Assembly (NCBI GenBank): GCA_965240325.2
Contig: OZ251233.1
Coordinates: forward strand, 1,426,001 to 1,490,000
Reading direction: 5' to 3'
Source of the DNA: Rebecca billardiae RCC1528
Lineage: Eukaryota; Haptophyta
Length of the DNA stretch: 64,000 nt
Of this stretch, positions 24,866-36,431 are shown in pieces; position 1 is the stretch's first letter; every line of letters starts with the position of its first letter. The notes under the pieces were generated by a model. The model saw only the letters and a list, made by a program, of their open reading frames with translations. It was not told where the DNA came from and did no database searches. The position numbers were made by a program, and so were the translations under genes.

Positions 24866-27397
24866 ATGGATGGCGAAGCCGTTGAAGCCAGGAGGCGCAC
24901 ACGTTGCGCGCGCGCGTGCGTGCTCGCGTGCGTGCTCGCGGGGACGGGCTGCACCCGTGTCGCAGCTCAGGTCGCCCCCGAGGCTGCTGGCCCGCCCGTG
25001 CCGACCTCTGCCTGCCCTCTCTTCTTCGAGACGTGTGGCGACTTTGCGGAGCAACGCGTCGCGCTCACCACCGGTGCGCGCCGCACCGCGCGCGCCCGAT
25101 CCGGGCCGCGCCCCCTCGGCTGCGCGCGCGCGCCGGTGTGACACGTGCGTTCGCGCGTGCTCGCGCCGCCCGCAGGCCTGCTCCTCGCGCGCATCACGCA
25201 TCGCGTCGCCGCGCTGCCCGCTCTGGGCGCGCACGCGCTGCCGTTTGACGCCCTTTACGAGACCGACGCTTCCGTCGCGAGGCTCGCGGCGCTCGGCGTG
25301 CGCGCCGTCCGTGCGGGGGCCGTGCGACGGCCGCCGGATCTCGCGCTCCACCGTGTGCGCCGGACCAAGCAGCCTGCGTCCTCGTACGAGCAGCGATTCG
25401 GCCGCGCGGCCGGCGAGTGCGAGCCGATCGCGCTCGACTGCCCGTACCTCGCGCTGCTCCTCGGCGGGAACTCGAGCTTGCGCTCGCTGTACTGGCAGAT
25501 CGACGCCGCGCTCGTGCCGTCGGCGCTCGTCGCGAAGCACGCGCGCCAGATCGAGCACGTGCTGACCGCGCGTGCCAGGCGCCGCGCCGGCGGCGCGGAC
25601 CCGGTGGGTCCCGGGTTTGTGGCGCTGCACGTGCGCAGCAAGCTCTCGCCGGGTGCGGCGGCGACGCCGGCGCTGGGCTGCCGGCCGCGGACGGATGTGA
25701 CGAGGGCAGGGGCCGCGTGCGAGCCCAACGTGGAGCTGATGCACAACGTCTTCGCCATCGAGCGCGTGCCGCGCAACAGCACCGTCTACATTGCGGGCGA
25801 AGCCGCCGAGGCCATGCTCCGCGCGTCGCGCGCGGCGTGGGACGCGCTGCGCTCGCGGTACGACCTGGTCGCGCCGCGCTCGACGTGGGTCTCGTGGGGC
25901 GACGAGGGCGGCGGGGGGCGCGGCGCCGAGGCGCTGCAGGATCTGCGCGACGCCGTCGACTACGTGGTGTGCTCGCGCGCCGCGCTCCTCATCGGCAGCT
26001 CCAAGTCCAACCTGGCTGCGCTCCTGCTGCTGCGCCGCGAGTATGCGCGGCAGCAGCCGTCCGAGGGCGAGCGCCCGCCGTCCGCGGGCGCTCTTCCCAG
26101 CAGCGGCGGCCCGTGGGCGCCCACCGACTTCCGGTACGACGGCGAGGACGCGATGCCGCTCGAGAGCGCGCTGTTCAGCCCGGCGGCGTCCAGGCGGCGC
26201 CTGCTGCGCGCCGAGCTGCGCACGTGGGCCTTTGTCGCGTCGGACGCGACGCCCGAGTACGACGCTCTGGTGCGCACGGCCGTGCTCTCGGCGCTGCGGC
26301 AGACGACGCTCTCGCCCGTCTGCCTGTTCCTCGGCTCGCGCACGAGCGCGCTGGCGCGCTGGCTCGAGGCGCAGGACGTCGTCCTGCTGTACCACACGCC
26401 GCTCTGGGCGCCCTTCGTGTGCCAGGCGACGCACGCGGCGAAGAGCCAGGCTCTCGCCAACAAACGGTCGCCCAACTTTGCCTCGTACGAGCGTCTGCTC
26501 GCGACCTTCTCGCGCGTCGACCTGCCCGTGCTCGGCTTCGTGCAGCCGTTCGTGCTGTACTCGGACACGGACGTGCTGTTCATGCGCACGCCCGTGCTCG
26601 CCGACTTCGGGCCGCCGCCCAGGTACTTCACAATCGGCATCGAGGGCAACCTGAAGCAGCGGGTGTGCAACTTGGCGGGGGCCTTCCTGTACACCGACCA
26701 CGCCAAGGGGCTGTCGAGCAAGCAGTGCGCGAACAAGTGGGAGCAGGTGGGCAACCTGGGCGTGATGCTGATGCACGTGCCCGAGATGCGGCGCACGCAC
26801 CAGCGCTTCGTCGCGCACACCTTCACCAACGAGAGCGTGCACCGCGACGGGCTGATGTTCGTCATGGGGCCGGCCGACCAGGGCGCTTACAACGGCTTCT
26901 ACCTCGGGCACGCGCTGGTCAGGACCGCGCCCGTCTTCAACTGGAAGCCGTACTGGGGCGCAGCCAAGCCGTCGGTGTCGGTGGCGATCGTGCACTTCCA
27001 CGGGCCGAAGCCGCACGACTTCGAGCACGCGCACGCGAAGCTGAGCAAGCTCGCTGGCGCCAAGACGGTGGTGCAGGCGCTCAAGCTGATCAAGTGGGAC
27101 ACGCTGATGAAAGGGGATGGCGTCACGCCCAAGGTGCTCTGGCCGCTCGTGAAGCGCTGCTTCAAGCGCAACCCGGGAACGCTCGGCGGCGTGGACACGT
27201 GCTATGACTTCGTCAAGCGGTGGTATCTGTACCGGCAGGCGGATAAGAACGCCAAAGCGGAGCTGTTGCCCGGCAGCCTGCTCCCGGCCTCGGCCGACCC
27301 ACCGCATGCCGCGGCGACAAAGCATCAGTGCCCACGATCGGCGCCTCCCTTGCCGCTGCCTGGCTTCACGGTGGGCATCGACGACGAGGCAGCATAG
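24866..27397 (+). CDS. Two-domain glycosyltransferase: O-fucosyltransferase-like plus GT8-like
   Basis: Exons 24866-25073 and 25176-27397 (intron GTGCGC...CGCAG, 102 bp, phase 1) give about 809 residues. An N-terminal hydrophobic stretch (CARACVLACVLAGTGC) suggests a signal anchor for the Golgi/ER. The exon junction rebuilds the start of a protein O-fucosyltransferase-type domain (CGDFAEQRVALTTG then LLLARITHRV), followed by FVALHVRSK, the HxR-type motif of GT65/68 enzymes, and by VDYVVCSRAALLIGSSKSN. The C-terminal half has GT8-like marks: a DxD motif in LYSDTDVLFM, NLGVMLMH, DQGAYNGFYLG and HFHGPKPHD. Expected activities are fucose transfer and a second sugar transfer on secreted glycoproteins; donor and acceptor are not shown by the sequence. 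It lies head to head with the giant Ser-Pro-rich protein. Confidence 0.75.
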
Positions 27398-27601
27398 CAG
27401 CGTCGTCGTCACTTTCGCTGCCCATGATTCATGAAGCCGTCGCCGATGTAAGTACCATACTACCACGCACGACGGCGGCGCGACGCCATCGTCGTCGCGC
27501 CTTCTCGGTAGTTGATCGGCTTTGGAGTTGTGACTGTCTTGATGTGAGTAATTTTGGGCGGCGCCAGTCGCCACCGCCGCCACGTGGTTCGCCATCGCGT
27601 A

Positions 27602-29612
27602 ATGACGACGAGGCTGGCGTGCTCCGCTCTCGTGCTGACGCTCGGCGCGGCCCACGCGCACGCTGGGCCGTCACGGCCCGTGGCGCGATCGCGCGTCCTC
27701 TCCGCGCCTGCCACGCGCGGCGCGGTGGCGGTGCACATGGCCGAATCGATGCCGTCGTTGCGCGCGCTCGCGGCCAACACGACAAGCATGCAGCGCGCCA
27801 TGAGCAAGCTGCCAGACCTGCCTGCCAAGGTGGTGGGCGCGGCGCTGGTGGCCTCGTTTGCCGGGCTGGGCGCGGCACTGATCCCGGAGGCCATCGGCGT
27901 GACCGCCTTCTCCGCGGGTGTTGGTGGCTTTGGCGGCGTCGGCGGCACGTTTGCGCGCAGGGTGCGCGCGCCGCGCGCGCGCGCCGCCGCGCGCGCGCGC
28001 CGTCGCGCCGTCCGACGCGCGCGCTCGCGGCGGCGCCGCCCCCCCGCGCCCCCGCGCGCTCGCGCAGGTGTGGTCCGCCCGGCAGACCGCCGCGACGAGC
28101 GCGCTCGCCGAGCTCCTCCTCGAGCAGGGCGTGCGCAACGTGACCGAGCAGCAGATCGACCAAGTCGCCGAGGCGCTCGGCGTGCCCTCGGCCTTCTTCT
28201 CGGAGCAGAAGGCGGACGTGTACGCGGCGTTCCTCGAGGACCTAGTGGCGGAGGCGGAGGTGCAGGTCGCCGAGGTCACCGAGCTCCAGCAGCTGCGCGC
28301 CGTCCTCAAGCTCTCGTGGCCCGCGGTCGGCGCGACGCACGTTGAGAGCGGGCTGCGGCTGACGGCCGGGCGGCCGGCGGCGGCGCTCCCGCGCGACTCG
28401 CCGGCGTGGGAGCGGCTGAAGAAGCTCGTGTTCCTCACGGACTGCGTGCTCGCCGAGCAGCCGCGCGGCGCCGGCGGCGCGGCCCCTACCGCCGCCGCCG
28501 CGCCGCCGCCGCCGCCGAACGCCGCGGCGGCCGCGCTGCGCTCGCTCGAGCGCCGCACGTCGGTCCGCACACTCGTCGGCCGCGCCGTGCGCTCGGCGCG
28601 CGCGCGGCTCGAGCCGGGCGCTGCGGCGGCGCCGGCGGAGGGCGGCGGCGCGGGCGTGGCGGAGCTGTGGTCGGCGCTCGAGCTCTCGCCCGAGGAGGGC
28701 CGCGCGCTCTCGCGCTCCACCGCCCTGCCCTTCTACGAGCGCGCGCTCGAGTCGGCGATCACGAGGCTCGGGCCCGCCACCGCGCGCACGCTTGCAAAGG
28801 TGCGGCGCGCGCTGCAGCTCGACCTCTCCGACACGCTGGACAGCCACCGCGACGCGTTCGGCCGCGTGGTGGACAAGGTGCTCGTGAGCGGCAAGATGCA
28901 GGAGGACGATCTCGCCATGCTCGACGCCATCGGAGAAGCGTGCGCGCCGCGCCGGCCGCGCGCGCCGCCGCCGCGCGCGCGGCCGCCCCTCCCTCAGCTG
29001 CGCTGCGTGCCCCGCGCCGCGCCCCCCTCTCCTCTCGGCTCTGCCCGCCCTCTGCGCGCGCAGGCTCTCCCTGCGGCAGACGGAGACGCAGCCCATCATC
29101 GTCGCGCGCACGCAGCCCTTGTACGCGCGCGAGGCGGCGCAGACGCTCGGCCGCGTCATCTCCGAGCCGGGCGCGCGCGCTCTCTCTCTCTGGGGCTCGC
29201 TCGCCGTCCGCCAAAAAGAGCTGAGCCTTTCCAACGCGGCGGCCGACCAGTGTGTCGCGGCCGAGATGAGCAGGCTCGGCGCGCCGCTGAGCGAGCGGCT
29301 CGCGGGCGCGGCCGCGGGGAGTGACACGGCGGAGCTGCTCGACGCGGCGCGCGCGCTCCTCGAGTGGTCGCGCGCGATGGCGCGCTTCGTCGCGTCCTTC
29401 CGGACGGACAAGCTGAGCGATGAGGGCGACCTCGGCGCGCTCGCGCGGACCTACCTCGGCGGCGCGATGGGCGCGGTGGGCGGGCGCACGGCGGACGCGA
29501 TGATCACGCGGCTCTCCGAGGCGGTCTCGCAGCAGGCGATCAGCGCGGCGGACGTGCGCGCGCTCGCGGACCTGCTACAAGCCACTGCGCCAACAGACCT
29601 AGCCGACCCGCT

Positions 29613-29653
<41 letters not shown>

Positions 29654-30238
29654 TGGCACCGCCGCCGGTGGCGACGGCGCCGCCCGCCGCCGACGCGGGC
29701 GCGGCGCAGCGCCTTCGCGACGAGCTGGACAAGGCGTGCGGCAGCGGCGGGGACGAGGCGATGGCGGTGCGCGCAGCCTCGCGCGCTGTGCGCCACACAC
29801 TCCCGCCACGCGCCCGCGCCTTCGCACGCGCCGGACTCCTCCCCCCGGACTCTCACCAGGCTCGCCCTCGCGCCACTGCCGCACGCTCGCGCGCCGCGCG
29901 CGCAGGCGGCGCGGCGCATCGAGCAGGAGGCCAACCTCCCGCCCGAGCTCTGCGCGAAGATGCGCCTCGACGCGTTCTACGAGGCGGTCGTGGAGATGTC
30001 CGAGGAGCCGGCGATGAGCGTCGACAAGCTCGAGGGCCTCGTCCGGCTGACGAGCCGGCTCGGGCTGACGGCGGCGCAGCTGCGCGAGCTGCAAGCCGCG
30101 ACAGGCGCGTGCGATGCCCTCGTGCTGCGCGCGCGCGCCGCGTCGGCGGACGGCGCGGCCGAGGACGGGGGGACCGACGCCGCTGTGGCCGGCCGCCTCG
30201 ATAGCGCGCGCGCAGCTCTGCTTGGCGAGTCTGAGTGA
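27602..30238 (+). CDS. TIC110: Plastid inner-envelope import protein TIC110-like
   Basis: Exons 27602-27961, 28068-28939, 29064-29766 and 29906-30238 give 755 residues in frame; introns are 106, 124 and 139 bp and start GTGCGC or GTGCG. The N-terminus has a signal peptide (TTRLACSALVLTLGAAHAHA) and then a Ser/Arg/Ala transit-peptide-like stretch, as expected for a plastid behind extra membranes. Two adjacent hydrophobic segments (AKVVGAALVASFAGLGAALI and a Gly-rich one) match the TIC110 membrane anchor. They are followed by helical stroma-facing repeats, including VTEQQIDQVAEALGV, ADVYAAFLEDLV and RLKKLVFLTDCV, in the order of TIC110. It is shorter than the ~1,000-residue land-plant protein and has a poly-Pro linker near 29610-29655. 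Role: scaffold and channel component of precursor import. Confidence 0.78.
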
Positions 30239-30517
30239 GCCAGACCCAGGGCCACCGTGCTGGCGGCCGGAGCTGGTCGGCCCGCGTGACCAGTTCTGCT
30301 CGATGGCGACGCAGTCTGAAGGTGTCGAGGAGACAGGCAGCAGGCTTCTGATGAGGAGGAATGATCGACGCGAGAGAATTCAGAATGCATCCGCAGATAT
30401 TTTCTTGGGCGGGCAGCCCTTCTTGCTGGAGAGCTTTTCAGTTTCACGCCCGCCAGCTTTTGCGTTTTGACTGTTACGGGATTCACGCCCGCGCAGCACG
30501 GCCCCGGCCTGGCCGCA

Positions 30518-32876
30518 ATGATGGCGGCCAACGAGGAGGCGGCGAACGATGACTTCATGGATGTCTTCGACATGCTGGGCGACGAGTTCTTCTCGCTCGA
30601 CCTGCCCGGCGGCGGGAAGACAAAGATCGACGACGACGTCGCGCGCAAGACGCTCGCCGCGCAGCGCCGCGCGCAGCAGCTCGAGTACGAGNNNNNNNNN
30701 NNNNNNNNNNNNNNNNNNNNNNNNNNNNNNNNNNNNNNNNNNNNNNNNNNNNNNNNNNNNNNNNNNNNNNNNNNNNNNNNNNNNNNNNNNNGAGGAGGCG
30801 CTGCTGATCGAGGTCAGAAAGCTGCAGTCGCTCGCCAAGACCGAGGCGGTCGTGCGCAAGCAGAACGAGCTGGAGGAGCGCGAGCGCAAGGAGCGCGAGA
30901 AGCGGAAGCGCACGGAGGAGGAGGAGCGCCGGCGCAAGCACCTCGAGAAGGAGCACGCGCTCGTCGAGGCCGAGAAGCGCCAGGCGGCCGAGTGGGCGAA
31001 GAAGCAGAAGGAGGCGGAGCAGCGGACCGCCGAGATCGAGAAGCAGAAGCAGGCGGTGATCGAGCGCGAGCGGCGCGAGCGGCAGCGCACGCTGGTGATC
31101 GCGCGCGAGAAGCAGCAGCAGATCGCCGCCAAGGCCATCCGCGAGAAGAAGCGCCAGGCCGAGATCAAGCGGCAGCTCGACGAGCAGAAGCAGGCGTCTC
31201 TGCTCGCGCGGCTCGACGAGAAGCGGCAGGCGCGGCTCGAGGCGAACCACAAGAAGGCGGAGGTGGCGGCGAGGCGCGTGGAGCAGGTGCGTGCGCAGCA
31301 CGCCGCGCGCCCGCCCGCGCGCCCGCGCGCGAGCACGACGCCCCTCATCCCCACGCGCCCCACCCACGCCGCCGCCGGCCGCGGCCGCGCCCGCGCCGCT
31401 CGGGCGGTGCTGCACCAGGCATGGCTCAACCGCAAGCAGCAGCTGGAGGTGGCGGAGAAAGAGTTCCACATGAAGCACGAGCAGCAGGAGCAGCGACTAC
31501 AGAAGCTCGCCGAGGACAAGGAGGCCTCCTTCGCCGCGCGCAAGCAAGAGGTGCGCCGCCGCTCGCGCACGGCGAGCGCGCGCGGCGAGTGCGCGGCGCG
31601 GCGCGGCGCGGCGCGGCGCGCGCGCTCGCTCACGCGCGCGCATGCCGGCCGGCGCGCGCCGAACGCCGCCGGCGGCGCGGCGGGCGCGCAGGCGGAGAAG
31701 AAGCGCGAGTACATCGGGCGCGTGCTCAACCAGCAGGCCGAGCGCGAGGACGAGGTCAAGCGCTCCATCACCGAGAAGGACGAGAAGCGCAGCGCGCGGC
31801 AGCAGGCCGCGTCCGAGGTGCGCGAGAAAGGGCTGCGCGAGCATCGCGTGATCACGCAGGTGCAGCAGCACGAGGCGCGCGAGCGCGTGCTCTCGGCGCT
31901 GAACGCGCGGATGGCGGCGGTGAAGGAGCTCGAGTCGAAGTGGGGCGAGAAGGACGAGCGCACCAACAAGCTGCTCGAGGAGCGCGAGAAGCTCGCCGAG
32001 CAGCGCCGCGCGCTCTTTGCCCTGCTCGCGCGCGAGCGGCAGACGGTCGCCAACACGATGGAGCGCTCAAAGGTGACCAAAAAGTTCGAGCTGCCGCTGC
32101 ACATCCGCAAGGGCGTGACCGACCCGGCGCTCAAGATGGTGCTGGACAAGGCGGACCCGAAGGAGACGGGAGTGCTCACGCTGGTGCGCGCGTGCGCGCG
32201 CGCACGAAGCCGACACAAGCTGTCCCGTCCCGACGGCTGCGCGCGGCGACGGCTCGCTGCGCGCGCAGCAGAGGCAGCGAGCGCGCCGCACAGCGGACCC
32301 TCATGCGGCCTCGCGCCCTGCGCCGCCCCCGTCCGCCGCGCCCGTCCGCCGCGCGCCGCAGACCGCCCTCAACGACGTGCTCAGCGAGATCGACCCTGCG
32401 CTGCTCACGAAGGCGAGGGCCGGGTCGCCGTCGTCGACGGTGCGCGCGCGCGCCCCGCGCCACTCAGTGAGCGCGGGCATGCGCGGGCATGCGCGCGCGC
32501 GCGCGCGGCGCGCGAGCGCTGCGATTCACACGCGCCGCCGTGGCGGTACGCTCGTGCGCCGCGCGCGCGCGCGCAGGACCGCGGCTCTTCGCCGCCGCCG
32601 GGCGAGCTGCAGCGCATGCAGCGCGTCTTCAGCAAGATGGACCACGACGCAGACGGCACGATCGATTATTCCGAGTTTGCGCAGATCACCAAAAAGCTGA
32701 TGCGGCAGACGGGGCACTCTGCGCCCTCCGAGCGATGGCTCAAAGCGGCCTTCGAGTCCGCGGACACCGATGGCTCGGGGCAAATCGGCTTCGACGAGTT
32801 TGTCGCGACACAGTCGCAGTTCAACGGCAGCAGCCCCGGCGATAAGAAGCAACGGCAGAAATCATCAACGCGCTGA
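30518..32876 (+). CDS. Coiled-coil protein with two C-terminal EF-hands (interrupted by gap)
   Basis: Probable exons: 30518 into the gap, gap to 31286, 31419-31550, 31692-32183, 32362-32439, 32577-32876; all four visible introns are phase 0. The start MMAANEEAANDDF has an ATG at 30518; the acidic segment DDFMDVFDMLGDEFFSLDL follows. After the gap comes a long charged coiled coil (Lys/Glu/Arg/Gln-rich, from 30792 to about 32080), then KFELPLHIRKG, and two canonical EF-hand loops, DHDADGTIDYSE and DTDGSGQIGFDE, which keep all calcium ligands. The frame before the gap differs from that after it, so the true gap is not simply 100 bases or it hides an intron. A cytoskeletal or flagellar role would suit the architecture, but no family is recognised. 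Confidence 0.72.
30692..30791. other. Assembly gap, 100 N
   Basis: Exactly 100 Ns, the usual placeholder for a gap of unknown length. It interrupts the coiled-coil EF-hand gene between LAAQRRAQQLEYE and EEALLIEVRKLQS, and the reading frame changes across it. Confidence 0.99.
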
Positions 32877-33080
32877 CACGGTCTGCCGTGAACCGCGGGC
32901 CGCCCGGACTCGGTCTGCGGAGGGCCGGAGGCTCGGACCGCGCCCCTGCCGCCCCCCTGCGTCTGAGCAGTTGAATAATTGATGCGCCGCTGCTGATGAT
33001 GCATCACTGCGATGACGATTGACGCGCGACAAAACTATATGATGATGCTGATCGGACGAGTTCTATCCGAATCAGATCGG

Positions 33081-33082
<2 letters not shown>

Positions 33083-33118
<36 letters not shown>

Positions 33119-33148
33119 ATTCGGTTACGTATATATATATATATATTA
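33083..33148. repeat. TA microsatellites
   Basis: Two TA runs, about 33083-33115 and 33129-33148, separated by GTTATTCGGTTACG. They lie in the AT-rich interval 32877-33251 between the 3' ends of two convergent genes. I see no gene in this interval. Confidence 0.95.
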
Positions 33149-33251
33149 ATTCGGCGGTACCATGATGCTATCTTTCTCACGATGTCAAGACGTACAGTGG
33201 AATGAATACTCCCGTATATGTATGACAAGATCATCATATATATTGAGACTA

Positions 33252-33878
33252 TTAAATGTGCAGCACCTTGAGCAGCTTGTCGTATTCGGCCATCGTCTTG
33301 AGCAGGGCCTTGCGCGTCTTCTCGAGGTACGCCTTCGAGTTCTGGTCAGGGACGCCCGCGTTCCCGCTCGGGTCGGCGAAGATGGTACTGTACGCCAGCA
33401 AATCCGTGTCTCGCAGCCCCTGCACCACGTCCTGCGAGAGCTCGACCAGCTCCTCGACGTCGACGTACTCATACTTTGGGTCGGCGAGCACGCCCTTGCG
33501 CACCTTCGTGAGCGTCTTCTCGATGGCCAGGAGGGGGCTCGACACGCCGACGGTGCCGATGACGCGGCGCACCGCGTCACCATCAAAGTCGGTGTCGCCA
33601 TCAGCCTTCGTGATCTTCGTCCAGTCGCGGATGAGCCGCTGCATCTCGTCGCGGCCGGCGCGCAGCTGCGCAAAGTAGGACGCCGGGTCGTCAGGGTCGC
33701 CGTCGGGCTTCCAGGCGGGCTCCGGTGACCGCAGCGCGGCTGCATGCGCCGGCGCCGAGCTGGCTGCGCCCGCCGCGCACCCAGCAAGGCCGACGAACGA
33801 GCGTCGCGTGAACGCCGACGAGCGCGAGGTGGACACCGACAACACCACCGCCATCGCGGCCGGAAGGAAGGCCGGCAT
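33252..33878 (-). CDS. Thylakoid-lumen PsbQ/Psb31-like protein
   Basis: A single exon of 208 residues starts at the ATG at 33878 (MPAFLPAAMAVVL); an in-frame ATG at 33854 is the alternative. The first ~48 residues have a hydrophobic start, then SSAFTRRSFVGLAGCAAG and a cleavage-like AHAAA. The twin Arg before a hydrophobic segment fits Tat-type thylakoid-lumen targeting after plastid import. The mature part is mostly helical with conserved-looking stretches DFDGDAVRRVIGTVG, SPLLAIEKTL and AEYDKLLKVL, like the four-helix PsbQ/Psb31 family of chromophyte photosystem II. Family assignment is from recalled motif resemblance and needs a profile search; lumen targeting is better supported than the exact family. 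The longer upstream frame (to 34100) is Arg-rich and not expected to be coding. Confidence 0.6.
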   Translation of the reverse strand: MPAFLPAAMAVVLSVSTSRSSAFTRRSFVGLAGCAAGAASSAPAHAAALRSPEPAWKPDGDPDDPASYFAQLRAGRDEMQRLIRDWTKITKADGDTDFDGDAVRRVIGTVGVSSPLLAIEKTLTKVRKGVLADPKYEYVDVEELVELSQDVVQGLRDTDLLAYSTIFADPSGNAGVPDQNSKAYLEKTRKALLKTMAEYDKLLKVLHI

Positions 33879-34150
33879 GCTGCTGGGCGCGCTCGCCGAA
33901 GTCCGGGGCCGGAGGCGTGGCAGTCCGAAAGCCCGCCGCCCCGCCCCGGCCCCGGCCGGCGCGGCGTGGTGCGGCCTTCGCGGGGGCGAACCAGGAGGGC
34001 GCTGCTTCCCTCTGCGCACTATGACCTGCTTAGCAGCGCACCGTTGCCTCGCTTCACTCTGCCAGGCTCCGTGGCGATGCCGCGCTGGCCGCGGCGCCAT
34101 CAGCCCAGCAGAAGGACTCTCCCCGCCGCATCATTGAAGCTCTTAAAAGA

Positions 34151-36431
34151 TCACTGGCGGAGCTCGGCGCGCGCGATCGCCTCGCACGCCATGCCGTCGG
34201 TGCACACGGCGAGCTTGAGATCATCCGCCTCGACCGCGAGCTGCACGCTGCCCTCGAGCCCGGCCGCCGCGCCGATAGAGCCGGGCGCGGGCGCGAGGAG
34301 CCGCGCGGCGCTGAGCTCGTCCACGACGCCGAGCAGCTCGCCCGCTGCCGGCCGCTCCACGCCGTGGCGCGCGCACGCGCCCGCGTGGCGCGCGAGCACG
34401 TCCGCCACGCGCACGGCCGTGCGGCCGCAGCGCTCGGCCTCGAGCAGCGCGCACACGAGCAGGAGCTGGCCGTGGAGGCCGAGGCTGCGCATCGCTCGGA
34501 CGGGGAGCGACTGGTGCAGCTGCTTGATCGCGGCGTTGATGTCCTCGATCGTCACGCGCGCGGCCGGGGGCTCCTCGGCGCGCGGCGCGCCGGCCCCCGC
34601 GCGCGGCGTGCTGAGCGTTGCCTCGGCGCCGCCGCCCGCGCGCGCGGCTGTGCGCGCCTCGGCGATCTCGGTCGCGCGGCGGCAGATCTCCAGGTTGCGC
34701 CGCACGTCGCCCGACACGGCGGCCACCTTGCGACACGCCAGCTCCAGCCCCGAGCCCTCGAACACCGCCAGATCGCCCAGCCGCGCGCGCAGGATCTGCG
34801 AGAGCTCGGGCAGCGCGTACGGCAGGAAGGGCACGCGCGCCAGCCCCATGCGCGAGTTGAGCCGCGGCAGCAGCCGCTCGGGCAGGTCCATCGTGTTCGA
34901 GATGCCGACGAGCGCGACCTGCGCGTGCGCGCGCGAGGACCACTCGAACAGGTTGTACAGCACGCCCTGCGCGCGCGCGGCGGGCGGCGCCGGGCGCGAG
35001 GCGCGCCGGCGGCGGCGAGATGTCGGCGGCGGGCGCGGCACCCATGGAGCCTCGGGAGCGCTCGCGCGGCGCGGGCGCGACCGCTCGCGCGGCGCGGCCG
35101 CCGGCGCGGGCGCGGGCGCGCGCCTGGTTCTTCGTGACCAGGTAGTCCAGCTCGTCCACGATCAGCACCGTGCACTGCCGCCGCTTCCGCTTCGTCGGCG
35201 CCCTCGCCGTGGCGAAGTGCGCATCCAGCATGTGCATCGCCTTGGTCGGCGAGAGCGACTGCCGCTTCCCGGAAAGTACCTCCCACAGGAGGGTGTACGC
35301 GTGCGTGGGCACGGGCAGCCGCATGCCGTTGATCTCGGCGCAGGCGAACGGCGGCAGCGTGCCCGCGCGCTCCTCGCCGCGCAGCACGCGGCACACCTGC
35401 GCGGACAGAGAGAGGCGCGGCGCCACGCGCCGCACGCGCGCGCGCGTGAGCGACGCTGTCGAGCGGCGCGCGCGCGCGCGAGCGGCCGCGCACGCGCGGC
35501 GCGGCACCTCGTGCACGGTGGCCGTCTTGCCCGTGCCCGGCACGCCGGAGACGTAGAGCGGCGAGCTCGCGCCGCCCTCCGCGATCGCGCTGCGCATCCA
35601 CGCCATGATCGTCTCGCGCTGCTCCTCGCGGCACGGCAGCCGCGCGGGCGGCGCGTTGAGCAGCAGGCACGCGCGCGCCTCAGCAAACGGGTTCTGCGCG
35701 CGCCGGCCGGTGAGGAGTGGCGCCTGCTTGCGGGGCGCCTTGTCGGCGGCGGCGCCGCGCGGCGCAGCGGACGGGTCGGAGAGCAGCGGCAGCTCGGCGA
35801 GCGCGTGCTCGCCGAACGCGTCCGCGCCCGCGCTCGAGGCGAGCGGCCGGATGTCGTGCGTCGTCGTGTTGTAGCTCGCGCGGCACACAAACGTGGTCTC
35901 CGCCTCGTCCTCGGCGCCGTCGTCGGCCGGCTGCGCGGCCCACGAGCGGAACGCGTCCCAGTCGAGCACCGCGCACTTGCTCTGCACCGCGTCCAGCGGG
36001 TTGTCGTCCGTGTGCGTCGACTCGAAGACTTCCCGCCGGTGGTGCCGCCGCAGACGACCCGTGCGCGTGTGCTCCGGGAGGTAGTACCAGCGCCCCTCGA
36101 GGTGCTTCTCGCCCGCGCCGTCCTCCCACAGCGCCTCTATGCGCGCGACAAAGTCCTGCGCGGCCGGCGCGGCGCCACCCGCGCGGGCTCGGCGCTGGGG
36201 CGCGAGCCGGTCGCGCGCGCGGGCGCGCATGCGCGGGCGCGCGGCTGCTGCGCGCACCTGCTCGAAGCCGTCGCACGCCTTGAGGAGCACCGTGTCGCCG
36301 AGGCGGTAGTGCTCGCCGTCGATCTGGAAGGCCGAGTACCCCGTCTCGCCGCGCACGCGGTAGCGCGCGGCGCCGACCCACTGGGGCTCGCGCGACGCCG
36401 CGCCAGCCTCGCCACGCTTGCTCGCGGGCAT
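34151..36431 (-). CDS. ORC1: Origin recognition complex subunit 1
   Basis: Exons 36431-36258, 36155-35508, 35396-35124 and 34966-34151 give 636 residues; all introns are phase 0 and the third is GC-AG. The N-terminal BAH domain contains YSAFQIDGEHYRLGDTVLL, LEGRWYYLPEHT and REVFESTHTDDNPLD, a nucleosome-binding module typical of ORC1. The AAA+ core has Walker A GVPGTGKT (K268), Walker B VLIVDELDYLVTK (D355, E356), and a sensor 1/ORC1 signature ISNTMDLPERLLPR, then SGDVRRNLEICRRATE. A winged-helix C-terminus ends near residue 636. Role: ATP-dependent licensing of replication origins in the nucleus. I chose the ATG at 36431 (MPASKRGE) because the frame beyond it uses only a TTG. It is head to head with the MYB gene. 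Confidence 0.93.

Noticed and set aside
24407-27661. Minus-strand frame of 1,084 residues opposite the glycosyltransferase
   Set aside because: Arg/His-rich antisense shadow; the plus strand has recognisable enzyme motifs and a consistent splice junction.
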